A DNA stretch of 64,000 bases from Mesorhizobium sp. NZP2077 (GCF_013170805.1 NZ_CP051293.1:1364001-1428000); one strand, 5' to 3'. Shown: positions 24,934 to 34,553, counted from the first letter of the stretch. The notes: generated by a model not told the origin, from the sequence alone. Program-made: numbers and translations.

Positions 24934-25944
24934 TCAGGCGATGGTCTTGCCGAAGGCGACGGCGGTGTCGCCCATGCGGTTGGAGAAACCCCACTCATTG
25001 TCATACCAGGACAGCACCGAAACGAAGTTGCCGTCCATCACCTTGGTCTGGTCGAGCGCCATGATCGAGGACCGCGGATCGTGGTTGAAGTCGATCGAGA
25101 CGTTCGGGTGATGGGTGACGCCGAGAATGCCCTTCAGTCTGCCGTTGGAGGCGGCGATGACCGCTTCGTTGATTTCCTGGACCGTGGTGGCGCGCTTGGC
25201 GATGAACTTGAAGTCGACGACCGAGACGTTCGGGGTCGGCACGCGGATCGAGATGCCGTCGAGCTTGCCCTTGAGGTCGGGGAGGACAAGACCGATGGCC
25301 TTGGCGGCGCCGGTCGAGGTCGGGATCTGCGAAAGGGCCGCGGCGCGGGCGCGGTAGAGATCCTTGTGCATGGTGTCCAGCGTCGGCTGGTCGCCCGTGT
25401 AGGAGTGGATCGTCGTCATCATGCCTTTTTCGATGCCGACCGTCTCGTGCAGCACGGCGGCCAGCGGCGCCAGGCAGTTGGTCGTGCAGGACGCGTTCGA
25501 GATGACGATGTGGTCCTTGGTCAGCTTGTCGTGGTTGATGCCGTAGACGACGGTCAGGTCGGCTCCGTCGGCAGGTGCGGAGACCAGCACGCGCTTGGCG
25601 CCGGCGGTCAGGTGCGCTGCCGCCTTGTCGCGGGCGGTGAAGATGCCGGTACATTCGAGCGCGATGTCGACGCCGAGTTCCTTCCACGGCAGCTGTGTCG
25701 GGTCCTTGATGGCGGTGACCTTGAACTTTTCCTTGCCGACGGTGATCTGGTCGCCATCGACGCTCACCTCGTGCGGGAAGCGGCCATGCACGCTGTCGTA
25801 GCGCAGCAGATGGGCATTGGTCTCGACCGGGCCGAGATCGTTGACGGCGACGACGTCGATGTCCTTGCGGCCGGACTCATGGATGGCGCGCAGGATGTTG
25901 CGGCCGATGCGGCCGAATCCGTTGATGGCAACTCTGACGGTCAT
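24934..25944 (-). CDS. gap: Glyceraldehyde-3-phosphate dehydrogenase, type I
   Basis: 336-residue NAD-dependent enzyme: [20 protein letters not shown] (nucleotide-binding), the catalytic [12 protein letters not shown] (Cys about 153), the S-loop region [20 protein letters not shown] and [18 protein letters not shown] C-terminus (here [14 protein letters not shown]). Length and motifs are normal. AGGGAGAG precedes the ATG. It lies downstream of tkt on the same strand with an intercistronic hairpin, and its own terminator follows. Confidence 0.96.
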   Translation of the reverse strand: MTVRVAINGFGRIGRNILRAIHESGRKDIDVVAVNDLGPVETNAHLLRYDSVHGRFPHEVSVDGDQITVGKEKFKVTAIKDPTQLPWKELGVDIALECTGIFTARDKAAAHLTAGAKRVLVSAPADGADLTVVYGINHDKLTKDHIVISNASCTTNCLAPLAAVLHETVGIEKGMMTTIHSYTGDQPTLDTMHKDLYRARAAALSQIPTSTGAAKAIGLVLPDLKGKLDGISIRVPTPNVSVVDFKFIAKRATTVQEINEAVIAASNGRLKGILGVTHHPNVSIDFNHDPRSSIMALDQTKVMDGNFVSVLSWYDNEWGFSNRMGDTAVAFGKTIA

Positions 25945-26056
25945 TTTTCTCTCCCTGGGAGCTGGAAGGTAATTTGGTCCGCAGCTTCATAGCGGCGGAC
26001 GGCCGAAGAATCCAGCCATCCAAGGCATGGATTTAAATCGATTAGGTTGGGCCAGC

Positions 26057-26086
26057 CCACGAAATCGCCGCATTGCGGTTTCGTGG
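26057..26086 (-). terminator. Hairpin between tkt and gap
   Basis: CCACGAAA ... TTTCGTGG arms around a GC-rich inner stem and loop, 18 bp after the tkt stop. There is no T run, so it may act as an RNA-processing or stability structure rather than a full terminator. Confidence 0.45.
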
Positions 26087-26103
26087 ACGGGCGCCTCAAT
26101 CCG

Positions 26104-28095
26104 TTATTTGGCGTGCAAGCGGGCTTCCGCCGCCTTAGCCGCCGCCTCGGCGGTGATGCCGAAATGCGGGTAGAGCTGTTCGATCGTGCCAGAGGCACCA
26201 AAGCCGGTCATGCCGACGAAGATGCCGTCCGAGCCGATAAGATGATCCCAGCCCTGGCGGATGCCGGCCTCGATCGCCATCTTGATCGGAGCGCTGCCGA
26301 TGGTCTTCTTGCGGTAGTCGTCGCTCTGCTTGTCGAACAGTTCGAAGCAAGGCACCGAGACGACGCGGGTGGGATGGCCGTGTTTTTCCAAGAGGTCACG
26401 GGCGCCGAGGGCGATCTCGACCTCTGAGCCGGTGGCGAAGATCGTCACAGCTGCCTCGCCGCTGGCCGCGGCCAGTTCGTAGGCGCCCTGGCTGCTCAGG
26501 TTCTTGGCCGAGTGCTCGGTGCGCACCGTCGGCAGGTTCTGGCGGGTCAGCGCCAGGGTCGACGGCGTCTTTTCCGACTCGATAGCAATCTGCCAGCATT
26601 CGGCGGTTTCCACCGCATCGGCCGGACGGAAGACATTGTGGTTGGGGATGGCGCGGAGTGCCGCCAGATGCTCGACCGGCTGGTGTGTCGGGCCGTCTTC
26701 GCCCAGACCGATTGAATCATGGGTCATGACGAAGATCGAGCGGATGCCCATCAGCGAGGAAAGCCGCATCGACGGGCGCGCATAGTCGGAGAAGCACATG
26801 AAGGTGCCGCCATAGGCGATGAGGCCGCCATGCAGCGTCAGGCCGTTGATGGCGGCGGCCATGCCGTGCTCGCGGATGCCGTAGTGGACATAGCGCTGGC
26901 CATAGTCATCGGGCGTGATGTTTTTGGTCTGGCTGGTCTTGGTGTTGTTGGAGCCGGTCAGGTCGGCGGAGCCGCCGATGGTTTCCGGCACGGCGCCGTT
27001 GATGACTTCCAGCGCCATTTCCGACGATTTGCGGGTGGCGACCTTCGGCTTGTCGGCCGAGAGCTTCTTCTTGTAGTCGTCAATGACGGCGTCGAAGTTG
27101 GACGGCAGCTTGCCGGCGAGGCGGCGCTCGAACTCGGCCTTCAGCTTCGGTTCGGCCTTGGCGAGGCGGCCTTCCCAGTCGGTGCGCGGCTTGACGCCGG
27201 CCTTGCCGGCAGTGCGCCAGGCATCGAGGATGTCGGCCGGGATCTCGAAGGGCGGCGACTCCCAGTTGAAGAATTTGCGCGCGCCGGCGATCTCGTCAGT
27301 GCCGAGCGGCGAGCCGTGCGCCTTGTTGGTGCCGGCCTTGGTTGGGGCACCGAAGCCGATGGTCGTCTTGCAGGCGATCATCGTCGGCTTGTCGGAATGG
27401 CGGGCGGCTTCGATGGCATAGGCGATGGCTTCCGGATCGGTGCCGTCGATATGGCTGGCATTCCAGCCGGAGGCCTGGAAGCGGGCGACCTGGTCGGTGT
27501 TGTCAGCGAGCGAGACCGGGCCGTCGATCGAGATGTTGTTGTTGTCCCAGAAGACGATCAGCTTGTTGAGCTTCAGGTGCCCGGCAAGTGCGATGGCTTC
27601 CTGGGAAACGCCTTCCATCAGGCAGCCGTCGCCGGCCAGCACATAGGTGTAGTGGTTGACCAGGTCGTTGCCGAAGGCGGCGTTCATGATGCGCTCGCCG
27701 AGCGCAAAGCCGACCGAATTGGCAAGACCCTGGCCGAGCGGGCCGGTGGTCGTCTCGATGCCGGTGGCATGGCCGTATTCGGGATGGCCTGCCGTCTTCG
27801 AGCCCAACTGGCGGAAGTGCTTGATCTGGTCGAGGGTCATGTCCTCGTAGCCGGTCAGATGCAGCAGCGAATAGAGCAGCATCGAGCCATGGCCGGCCGA
27901 CAGGATGAAGCGGTCGCGATCGGGCCAGTGCGGGGCCTTGGGATCATATTTCAGGAAGCGGGTGAACAGCACCGTGGCGATGTCGGCGCAGCCCATGGGC
28001 AAGCCGGGATGGCCGGACTGGGCCTTCTCGACGGCGTCCATGGAGAGAAAGCGGATCGCATTGGCCATCCGGTCATGTTGTTCACGCGACGTCAT
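26104..28095 (-). CDS. tkt: Transketolase
   Basis: 663-residue thiamine-diphosphate enzyme of the pentose phosphate and Calvin pathways. The TPP motif is in [16 protein letters not shown], the N-terminal signature is [20 protein letters not shown], and the pyrimidine domain carries [12 protein letters not shown]. The start at 28095 ([10 protein letters not shown]) has TGGAGGAA 4-5 bp upstream; a reading to 28158 is not needed. First of the tkt, gap, pgk, fba series. The opposite-strand promoter for the DUF4164 gene and zapA lies in the 263-bp upstream region. Confidence 0.95.
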   Translation of the reverse strand: MTSREQHDRMANAIRFLSMDAVEKAQSGHPGLPMGCADIATVLFTRFLKYDPKAPHWPDRDRFILSAGHGSMLLYSLLHLTGYEDMTLDQIKHFRQLGSKTAGHPEYGHATGIETTTGPLGQGLANSVGFALGERIMNAAFGNDLVNHYTYVLAGDGCLMEGVSQEAIALAGHLKLNKLIVFWDNNNISIDGPVSLADNTDQVARFQASGWNASHIDGTDPEAIAYAIEAARHSDKPTMIACKTTIGFGAPTKAGTNKAHGSPLGTDEIAGARKFFNWESPPFEIPADILDAWRTAGKAGVKPRTDWEGRLAKAEPKLKAEFERRLAGKLPSNFDAVIDDYKKKLSADKPKVATRKSSEMALEVINGAVPETIGGSADLTGSNNTKTSQTKNITPDDYGQRYVHYGIREHGMAAAINGLTLHGGLIAYGGTFMCFSDYARPSMRLSSLMGIRSIFVMTHDSIGLGEDGPTHQPVEHLAALRAIPNHNVFRPADAVETAECWQIAIESEKTPSTLALTRQNLPTVRTEHSAKNLSSQGAYELAAASGEAAVTIFATGSEVEIALGARDLLEKHGHPTRVVSVPCFELFDKQSDDYRKKTIGSAPIKMAIEAGIRQGWDHLIGSDGIFVGMTGFGASGTIEQLYPHFGITAEAAAKAAEARLHAK

Positions 28096-28265
28096 GGTTC
28101 CTCCAGAAATGGGGGTTTGGGGCTTGGGAGAGCCCTTGAAAAAGGGTGCGCGACACATAGCAGGCGCGGGCTTTTAGTCAACAAATCGGGTGCACATTTG
28201 CCGGTCTTGTGATGCCGGCGGCGAGCCTACATTAGCGTTAGCGGGGGACAGTCGCGAGAGCTTTG

Positions 28266-28294
28266 TTGACGTTGCCTTCACCCGGTGCCTAATG
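28266..28294 (+). promoter_or_regulatory. Candidate promoter of the DUF4164-zapA operon
   Basis: TTGACG (28266-28271), a 17-bp spacer and CTAATG (28289-28294), about 65 bp before the DUF4164 start. Confidence 0.5.
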
Positions 28295-28358
28295 TTTCCG
28301 GGATAAGGCGTTCTGAACGCGAACGATTCGGTGATGGGCAGGGCACAGGACGAAGGCC

Positions 28359-28631
28359 ATGACCGGGGAAACCACACTCAAGGAAGTCATCGCCAGGCTG
28401 GGCAAGGCCATCGAGGGGCTGGAAAACGCCGTCGCGGCCAAGCTGGAGCACGAGCGCGACTACTCGGAAGCCGAGGCCGAAGTGCAGCGGATGAATGCCG
28501 ACCGCTCACGGCTGGCGCAGGAACTCGACAATTCCGAAGCGCGCGCCGAACGGCTGGAGGACGCCAACAAGGAAGTCTCGCGACGGCTGGTGACCGCCAT
28601 GGAAACCATCCGCGCCGTGTTGGACAGATAG
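28359..28631 (+). CDS. DUF4164 coiled-coil protein
   Basis: 90-residue, almost wholly helical coiled coil (LKEVIARLGKAIEGLENAVA ... LEDANKEVSRRLVTAMETI). DUF4164 genes sit directly upstream of zapA in rhizobia, as here (10-bp gap). The partner is probably a division or envelope factor. No function is proven. Confidence 0.85.
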   Translation: MTGETTLKEVIARLGKAIEGLENAVAAKLEHERDYSEAEAEVQRMNADRSRLAQELDNSEARAERLEDANKEVSRRLVTAMETIRAVLDR

Positions 28632-28641
28632 GAGCTGGCCC

Positions 28642-29004
28642 ATGGCACAGGTCACGGTTTCAATCGACGGCAAACAGTATCGGATGGCCTGCGACGAAGG
28701 CCAGGAAGAGCATCTGATTGACCTCGCCGAGCGTTTCGACCGCTATGTCTCGCATCTGAAAGATTCCTTCGGCGAGATCGGTGACCAGCGGCTGACGGTC
28801 ATGGCCGGCATCATGGTGATGGACGAACTCTCGGAACTGCAGAAGCGCGTCAAGGGCATGGAAAGCGAAGTGCTGACCTTGCGCAAGACGCGCGACGAGG
28901 CGCTGACCAAGGCCGACAAGAGCGACAGCGTGCTGACCAACGCGCTCGGCGCGCTGGCGCAGCGCATGGAAGATTTGACGTCGACGCTGGCGGTGAAATC
29001 CTAG
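28642..29004 (+). CDS. zapA: Cell division protein ZapA
   Basis: 120-residue FtsZ-ring-associated protein that bundles FtsZ filaments at mid-cell. N-terminal beta/alpha head (AQVTVSIDGKQYRMACDEGQ, then EEHLIDLAERFDRYV), the helix RLTVMAGIMVMDELSELQKR and a C-terminal coiled coil. GGAGCTGG precedes the ATG. The stop codon TAG lies within the CTAG target duplicated by an IS701-like insertion, so the protein is intact although the IS begins at once after it. Confidence 0.93.
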   Translation: MAQVTVSIDGKQYRMACDEGQEEHLIDLAERFDRYVSHLKDSFGEIGDQRLTVMAGIMVMDELSELQKRVKGMESEVLTLRKTRDEALTKADKSDSVLTNALGALAQRMEDLTSTLAVKS

Positions 29005-30436
29005 CACTACTTTGGCATTTTTTTGGTTCTGGGAGCGTTTGAGGATTCCCAAGAGCGGTTTTGCGTGATTCATGAGAGGTCGGCTGTTGGAGGGGCCGGC
29101 CATGAACAGGGATTGGCAAGTCGATCTGGAGCAGTGGCTTGAGCCGTTCGTCTCGGCGTTGAGGCACAAGACGCGTGCGCGGATGTGTCCGGCCTATATT
29201 GCTGGGCTGATTGGCCTTGGGGATCGCAAGAGCATCCAACCGATGGCGGCGCGCGACGCAGGCGTCAACTATGACCAGCTGCACCACTTCATCGCGAGCG
29301 GCGTGTGGGATGCTGGGCCGCTGGAGAAGGTGCTACTTGCGGAGGCCGACAGACAAGTTGGCGGGAACGATGCATGGCTGATCGTGGACGACACAGCGCT
29401 CCCCAAGAAGGGGCGCCACTCGGTCGGCGTCGCGCCGCAATATGCCTCGGCGCTTGGTAAGAACGCCAACTGCCAGACGCTGGTGTCGCTGACGCTGGCC
29501 TCTAGCGAAGTGCCGGTCATGGTGGGACTGCGGCTGTTTCTGCCCGAGAGCTGGACTTCCGATCCCGCCCGGCTCGACCGTGCCGGTGTGCCCGAGGACC
29601 ATCGTGCCTACAGGACCAAGCCCGAAATCGCGCTGGCCGAGATCGACCGGGCTCGCGCAGCCGGCCTACGCTTTGGCTGCGTGCTCGCCGATGCCGGATA
29701 TGGCTTGAGCGCCCCCTTCCGGCAGGCGCTCACCGAGCGCGGCCTTACCTGGGCCGTCGGCATCCCGTTCAAGCAGAAGGTCTATCCCGCCGACGTGGCA
29801 ATGATCTTTCCCGTTGCCGGACGCGGCCGTCCGCGCCAGCGGCATATCCCCGATGTGAAGTCGATGACCGCGAAGGCGATGCTGGAGACAGCCCCATGGC
29901 GCGCGGTCAGTTGGCGGCGTGGCACCAAAGGCCGCCTCTCGGCGCGCTTCGCCGCTGTCCGTGTCCGGGTTGCAGATGGCCCACCCCAGCGCATCCGCGA
30001 CATGGGCGCTCAGCATCTGCCCGGCGAGGAGGTCTGGGTGATCGGCGAGCACCGCTCGACCGGCGAGCGCAAATACTACCTCTCCAACTTGCCCGCCGAC
30101 ACCCCGCTCAAGCAGATCGCAGGCGCCATCAAGGCGCGCTGGGTCTGCGAACAGGCGCATCAGCAGCTCAAGGAGGAACTTGGCCTCGACCACTTCGAAG
30201 GGCGCTCATGGACCGGCCTGCACCGGCACGCGCTGATGACGATGATCGCCTACGCCTTCCTGCAATCTCGCCGCCTCAAACAAGCGGGAGGGGGAAAAAA
30301 GAATCGTTGGCCCGCCGCCCCAACCGAGCCTACCCGCCGTCAGGCAAGCCATCCTCACCGCGCTAGCGCAGCCGCCCCCAATCCGTTGTCCCCACTGCCG
30401 CAGAGCCCTCTCCGCTAACAATCTGCCAAAGTAGTG
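29005..30436 (+). mobile_element. IS701-family insertion sequence, copy 1
   Basis: 1432-bp element with 13-bp terminal inverted repeats CACTACTTTGGCA / TGCCAAAGTAGTG. It is flanked on both sides by CTAG (29001-29004 and 30437-30440), a perfect 4-bp duplication of the YTAR type expected for IS701. One transposase gene fills it. The left CTAG contains the zapA stop. A second copy at 40275-41706 has the same length and, as far as I can read, differs at one base (position 29179 here, G versus T). Confidence 0.92.
29102..30418 (+). CDS. IS701-family DDE transposase (copy 1)
   Basis: 438 residues from MNRDWQVDLEQWLEPFVSAL. The catalytic triad region is visible: WLIVDDTALPKKG, CVLADAGYG, and the Glu in QQLKEELGLDHFEGRSW. 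After GGGGGAAAAAAG (30290-30301) the zero frame gives a Pro/His-rich tail (TRRQASHPHRASAAAPNPLS). Removing one base from the run would instead give PSLPAVRQAILTALA followed by a CPHC motif and a stop at 30434 inside the right end, which looks more family-like. The C-terminus may therefore be made by slippage or may be damaged. The catalytic core is intact. The ATG at 29102 is preferred to an upstream one at 29072. Confidence 0.88.
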   Translation: MNRDWQVDLEQWLEPFVSALRHKTRARMCPAYIAGLIGLGDRKSIQPMAARDAGVNYDQLHHFIASGVWDAGPLEKVLLAEADRQVGGNDAWLIVDDTALPKKGRHSVGVAPQYASALGKNANCQTLVSLTLASSEVPVMVGLRLFLPESWTSDPARLDRAGVPEDHRAYRTKPEIALAEIDRARAAGLRFGCVLADAGYGLSAPFRQALTERGLTWAVGIPFKQKVYPADVAMIFPVAGRGRPRQRHIPDVKSMTAKAMLETAPWRAVSWRRGTKGRLSARFAAVRVRVADGPPQRIRDMGAQHLPGEEVWVIGEHRSTGERKYYLSNLPADTPLKQIAGAIKARWVCEQAHQQLKEELGLDHFEGRSWTGLHRHALMTMIAYAFLQSRRLKQAGGGKKNRWPAAPTEPTRRQASHPHRASAAAPNPLSPLPQSPLR

Positions 30437-30486
30437 CTAGACTCTTTCGGCGTCCGCAGCGAAATTTCTGCATTCTCCAACAAATT

Positions 30487-30501
30487 GCGAAAATTTTTCG
30501 C
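30487..30501. promoter_or_regulatory. Palindrome upstream of the peroxiredoxin gene
   Basis: GCGAAAA-T-TTTTCGC, a perfect 15-bp inverted repeat 103 bp before the start. A second hairpin, GGCGACCT...AGGTCGCC, lies at 30518-30544. These may be an operator and leader structure; no regulator is identified. Confidence 0.35.
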
Positions 30502-30603
30502 GGCCTGCATCACCGCCGGCGACCTCAACGTTTTGAAGGTCGCCGCGGGAGTGGTAAAAGGGTGGGAACCCGCCATCCGGCGGCATTCACAGGGGTAGGG
30601 ACC

Positions 30604-31263
30604 ATGAGCCTTCGTATCAACGACATAGCGCCGGACTTCACGGCCGAGACCACCCAAGGCGCGATCAAGTTTCACGACTGGATCGGCGACGGCTGGGCGA
30701 TCCTGTTCAGCCACCCGAAGAATTTCACACCGGTCTGCACGACCGAGCTCGGCACGATGGCGGGGCTGGAGGGCGAGTTCAAGAAGCGCAATGTCAAGAT
30801 CATCGGTATCTCTGTCGATCCGGTTGCGAGCCACGACAAGTGGCAGGCCGACATCAAGACGGCGACCGGCCAAACGGTGCACTATCCGCTGATCGGCGAC
30901 AAGGATCTCAAGGTCGCCAAGCTTTACGACATGCTGCCCGCCGGTGCCGGCGAGACCTCGGAAGGCCGCACGCCCGCCGACAACGCCACCGTGCGCTCGG
31001 TCTACGTCATCGGGCCCGACAAGAAGATCAAGCTGGTGCTGACCTACCCGATGACCACGGGCCGCAATTTCGATGAGATCTTGCGCGCGGTCGATTCCAT
31101 GCAGCTCACCGCCAAGCATCAGGTGGCGACGCCGGCCAACTGGAAGCAGGGCGAGGACGTCATCATCACCGCCGCTGTTTCCAACGAGGATGCGATCAAG
31201 CGTTTTGGCGCCTTCGAGACCATCCTGCCCTATCTCAGGAAGACCAAGCAGCCTTCCGCCTGA
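30604..31263 (+). CDS. 1-Cys peroxiredoxin (Prx6-like)
   Basis: 219-residue thiol peroxidase. The peroxidatic Cys is C45 in NFTPVCTTELG with the preceding Thr, and the typical Prx6 C-terminal half follows (SVYVIGPDKKIKLVLTYPMT, TPANWKQGEDVIITAAVSNE). No resolving Cys is present in the usual 2-Cys positions. The ATG at 30604 has AGGGGTAGGG just upstream. It removes H2O2 and organic hydroperoxides in the cytoplasm. After the IS insertion it lies directly downstream of the element. Confidence 0.93.
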   Translation: MSLRINDIAPDFTAETTQGAIKFHDWIGDGWAILFSHPKNFTPVCTTELGTMAGLEGEFKKRNVKIIGISVDPVASHDKWQADIKTATGQTVHYPLIGDKDLKVAKLYDMLPAGAGETSEGRTPADNATVRSVYVIGPDKKIKLVLTYPMTTGRNFDEILRAVDSMQLTAKHQVATPANWKQGEDVIITAAVSNEDAIKRFGAFETILPYLRKTKQPSA

Positions 31264-31404
31264 AACAGGAGTCGGAACGGTTTTTGCCGTTTCCGCCCTT
31301 GCGGGCCAAGTCATGCTTGACTGGCCCGCGGGGGTGGACAACCATGCTCTTATTAGAGTTCGGCGGAGAAAATCGTTCCTGCCGGCGGGGTTGGGGAGCT
31401 CGGT

Positions 31405-32277
31405 TTGGACGTGGCTTTGGCAAGACCTGAGGTCAAGGGCTTTTACGACAAGCCGACCGGGGCCATCCAATACGTCGTCACCGACCCGGCGACGAAGCGG
31501 TGCGCCCTTATCGATCCGATCCTCGACTTCGATGAGAAATCCGGCGCAACGGGTACGAAGAACGCGGATGCCCTGCTCGATTTCGTTGGAGAAAACGGGC
31601 TGGAGATCGAGTGGATCCTCGACACCCATCCGCATGCCGACCATTTCACGGCTGCACACTATCTGAAACAGAAAACCGGGGCGCCGACGGCGATCGGCGA
31701 CAGGGTTGTCGATGTCCAGAAGCTGTGGAAGGTGATCTACAACTGGCCGGATTTTCCCGCCGACGGCTCGCAGTGGGACAGGCTGTTCCGGGAAGGCGAG
31801 ACGTTTGCGATCGGCAGCCTCCCAGTCAAGGTGCTGTTCTCACCCGGCCACACGCTGGCCTCGATCACCTATGTGGTCGGCGACGCCGCCTTCGTGCATG
31901 ACACGCTGTTCATGCCAGACAGCGGCACGGCGCGCGCGGATTTTCCCGGCGGCAGTGCCGCGCGGCTGTGGCGCTCGATCCAGGGCATACTGGCGTTGCC
32001 CGACGAGACGCGAATCTTCGTCGGCCATGACTATCAGGCCGGTGGCCGCGAGGCCTTATGGGAAAGCACGGTCGCCGTACAGAAGGCCAGCAACATCCAT
32101 CTCGTTGCCGCGCACAGCGAGGCTGAGTTCGTGGCGCTACGCGAAGCGCGCGACAAGACATTGCCGATGCCGCGGCTGATCCTGCATGCGCTGCAGGTCA
32201 ATATGAATGGCGGCCGCCTGCCGGAGCCGGAAGCCAATGGCCGGCGGTATCTGAAGTTTCCGCTGGATGGGCTTTGA
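31405..32277 (+). CDS. MBL-fold hydrolase (Blh/ETHE1-like persulfide dioxygenase group)
   Basis: 290-residue metallo-beta-lactamase-fold protein: THPHADH (74-80), SPGHTLASITYVVGDAAFVH, LFMPDSGTARADFPGG and IFVGHDYQAGGREA provide the metal-site His and Asp residues. The DSGTARADFPGG block is typical of the Blh/persulfide dioxygenase group, which takes part in sulfide detoxification. The TTG start at 31405 is spaced from GGGGAG; a GTG at 31411 is the alternative. No BigR-type ArsR regulator or sulfide genes are adjacent, so the role is inferred. Confidence 0.87.
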   Translation: MDVALARPEVKGFYDKPTGAIQYVVTDPATKRCALIDPILDFDEKSGATGTKNADALLDFVGENGLEIEWILDTHPHADHFTAAHYLKQKTGAPTAIGDRVVDVQKLWKVIYNWPDFPADGSQWDRLFREGETFAIGSLPVKVLFSPGHTLASITYVVGDAAFVHDTLFMPDSGTARADFPGGSAARLWRSIQGILALPDETRIFVGHDYQAGGREALWESTVAVQKASNIHLVAAHSEAEFVALREARDKTLPMPRLILHALQVNMNGGRLPEPEANGRRYLKFPLDGL

Positions 32278-32309
32278 GGCAATCTCAGCCTGGCTGCGGT
32301 GTAAGAAAA

Positions 32310-32339
32310 AGGCGGCGCCAGTTTCCTGACGCCGCCTTG
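32310..32339 (-). terminator. Terminator of rpoH (and of the MBL gene)
   Basis: AAGGCGGCG ... CGCCGCCTT stem with a 12-base loop. The minus-strand reading is followed by a T run (TTTTTCTTA), 24 bp after the rpoH stop. Confidence 0.82.
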
Positions 32340-32362
32340 ATATTTCCTGGCCGAAGCCGGCC

Positions 32363-33274
32363 TTAAGCCGCCGGCTGTGCCTCGATGGTGCGCAGCGCCT
32401 GGGTCTGGCGCTTGGCGGCGGCCTTGACGGCATCCTGCACTTTTTCGAAGGCGCGCACCTCGATTTGGCGCACACGCTCGCGGCTGATGTCGAACTCGGC
32501 CGACAGCTCTTCCAGCGTCAGCGGCTCCTCGGCGAGGCGACGGGCCTCGAAGATGCGCCGTTCGCGCTCATTGAGCACGGCAAGAGCGCCCGACAGCATG
32601 CCGCGCCGGTTTTCCAGCTCGTCCTGCTCGATCAGCATCTCTTCCTGGCTTTCGTGGTCGTCGACAAGCCAGTCCTGCCATTCGCCGGACTCGCCTTCCG
32701 TCGCCCGGATCGGCGCGTTGAGCGAAGCGTCGCCCGACAGGCGGCGGTTCATCGACACCACTTCGGCTTCGGAAACGTTCAGCCTGGTGGCGATCTCGGT
32801 GATCTGATCGGGCTTCAAATCGCCGTCGTCCAGAGCCTGGATCTTGCCCTTCACCTTGCGCAGGTTGAAGAACAGGCGCTTCTGGTTGGCGGTCGTGCCC
32901 ATCTTGACCAGGCTCCACGAGCGCAGGATGTACTCCTGGATCGAGGCCTTGATCCACCACATGGCGTAGGTCGCGAGGCGGAAGCCGCGCTCGGGTTCGA
33001 ATTTCTTGACGGCCTGCATCAGGCCGACATTGCCTTCCGAGATCACCTCGCCGATCGGCAGGCCGTAGCCGCGATAGCCCATGGCGATCTTGGCGACGAG
33101 CCGCAAATGGCTGGTGACGAGCTTGTGCGCAGCGCTGGTGTCTTCATGCTCGGCATAACGCTTGGCGAGCATGTACTCTTCCTGCGGCTGAAGCATGGGA
33201 AAGCGGCGGATTTCTTCCAGGTAGCGGCTGAGGCCGCCTTCGCCGGAAACAATACTGGGTAGTGACTGGGCCAT
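32363..33274 (-). CDS. rpoH: RNA polymerase sigma-32 factor
   Basis: 303-residue heat-shock sigma factor. Region 2 reads KLVTSHLRLVAKIAMGYRGY, GLMQAVKKFEPERGFRLATY and WWIKASIQEYILRSWSLVKM. The RpoH-box-like TTANQKRLFFNLRKVKGK follows, and region 4 reads LTLEELSAEFDISRERVRQI. All domains are complete. GAGAGGGGG lies before the ATG. It is inside the segment enclosed by two IS701 copies. Rhizobia often have two or more rpoH genes; which one this is cannot be told. Confidence 0.95.
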   Translation of the reverse strand: MAQSLPSIVSGEGGLSRYLEEIRRFPMLQPQEEYMLAKRYAEHEDTSAAHKLVTSHLRLVAKIAMGYRGYGLPIGEVISEGNVGLMQAVKKFEPERGFRLATYAMWWIKASIQEYILRSWSLVKMGTTANQKRLFFNLRKVKGKIQALDDGDLKPDQITEIATRLNVSEAEVVSMNRRLSGDASLNAPIRATEGESGEWQDWLVDDHESQEEMLIEQDELENRRGMLSGALAVLNERERRIFEARRLAEEPLTLEELSAEFDISRERVRQIEVRAFEKVQDAVKAAAKRQTQALRTIEAQPAA

Positions 33275-33486
33275 GATAGCGCCCCCTCTCTATTGGAGTG
33301 ATGCCCCCGAAACGCGGCGGGCACGTGACGCGAGCACCAAAAGGCCTGCTCGCGACATCAGATCTTATACAGGAACAAAACCAGAAAAGACAGGCATTTG
33401 TTCAACACGAAACAGTGTGTCACGCTGAAGTGAACAGTGCCAGTCAGGTTTTTTGATGGCTGGTTTCCGGCTTGTCGGTGGCAGGT

Positions 33487-34527
33487 TCAGAGATTACGAA
33501 AACCGCCGACGAGTTCCCCCATGTCCCCCGGTATCGGCGCCTCGAACCTCAGAGGCAAATGGGTATCCGGGTGACGAAATGCAAGGAGCCAGGCATGCAA
33601 AGCTTGCCGGGAAAATGCCTTGACCTGACCTTTCAGCGGCTCCGGCAGCCGGTTGGCCTTGGTGCGGAAGGCCTGGCCATAGTCGGGGTCGCCGATGACC
33701 GGATGACCAATATGGGCCATGTGGACACGGATCTGGTGGGTGCGTCCGGTTTCCAGCCGGCATTCGACCAGGCTTGCCGTGGCGAATTCCTGCTGGTTCT
33801 CGCCGAAACGCTCCTGGACGGCAAAGTGGGTGATGGCATGGCGGGCGTCGTCGCGGCCTTCCGGCACCACGGCCCGGCGCACCCGGTCGGCGGCGCGGCC
33901 AAGCGGTGCATCGACCGTTCCGGTTGGCCGCTGCGGTATGCCCCAGACCAGCGCCAGATAGGCGCGTTCCAGATCGCCGCTGCGGCCGTGATCGGCGAAG
34001 GCTTCGGACAACGCCTTATGAGCGCGGTCGGTCTTGGCCACCACCATGACGCCGCTGGTCTCCTTGTCCAAGCGGTGCACGATGCCCGGCCGGCGCACCC
34101 CGCCAATGCCTGACAGGCTGTCGCCGCAATGATGGATCAGCGCGTTGACCAGCGTGCCGGTCCAGTTGCCGGCGCCGGGATGCACGACAAGCCCCGCCTG
34201 CTTGTTGATGACGATCAGAGCGTCGTCTTCATAGAGCACATCGAGCGCGATGTTCTCGCCCTGCGGCGTGGCCGGCTCCGGTTCCGGCATCGCGACTGCA
34301 ACACTTTCGCCCGCGATCATCTTGCGCTTGGTCTCGTCGATCGGCTTGCCGTTGATGGAAACCGCGCCCTGCCGGATCAGCATCTGCACGCGGCTGCGCG
34401 ACATGTCGGGACCGAGGCTCGCCGCCAGCCATTGATCCAGGCGCTGTCCGGCCGCATCCGGGCCTGCCACAAGCACAGTTGGTGCTGCCTCTATCAATTC
34501 AGGGTCCTCTTCGCTATGAGCGCTCAT
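33487..34527 (-). CDS. rluD: RluA-family 23S rRNA pseudouridine synthase
   Basis: 346 residues: an N-terminal S4 domain (GQRLDQWLAASLGPDMSRSR, VQMLIRQGAVSINGKPI), then the catalytic PGIVHRLDKETSGVMVVAKT with the active-site Asp, RAYLALVWG, and the C-terminal RTHQIRVHMAHIGHPVIGDP. The RluD assignment (helix 69 of 23S rRNA) rests on the S4 domain plus length; RluC is less likely. It is divergent from the DUF6476-like gene with only 26 bp between start codons, so promoters must overlap coding DNA. Confidence 0.88.
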   Translation of the reverse strand: MSAHSEEDPELIEAAPTVLVAGPDAAGQRLDQWLAASLGPDMSRSRVQMLIRQGAVSINGKPIDETKRKMIAGESVAVAMPEPEPATPQGENIALDVLYEDDALIVINKQAGLVVHPGAGNWTGTLVNALIHHCGDSLSGIGGVRRPGIVHRLDKETSGVMVVAKTDRAHKALSEAFADHGRSGDLERAYLALVWGIPQRPTGTVDAPLGRAADRVRRAVVPEGRDDARHAITHFAVQERFGENQQEFATASLVECRLETGRTHQIRVHMAHIGHPVIGDPDYGQAFRTKANRLPEPLKGQVKAFSRQALHAWLLAFRHPDTHLPLRFEAPIPGDMGELVGGFRNL

Positions 34528-34553
34528 CGAAAAACCGTTCCGGAATATTTGCC

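Noticed and set aside
26719..28212. A 497-codon plus-strand frame opposite tkt
   Set aside because: Antisense shadow of transketolase, Gly/Val/Arg-rich, no domain.
29072..30418. IS701 transposase start at 29072
   Set aside because: The extra ten residues precede a better ATG at 29102 that opens the conserved MNRDWQ region; the earlier start has no ribosome site.
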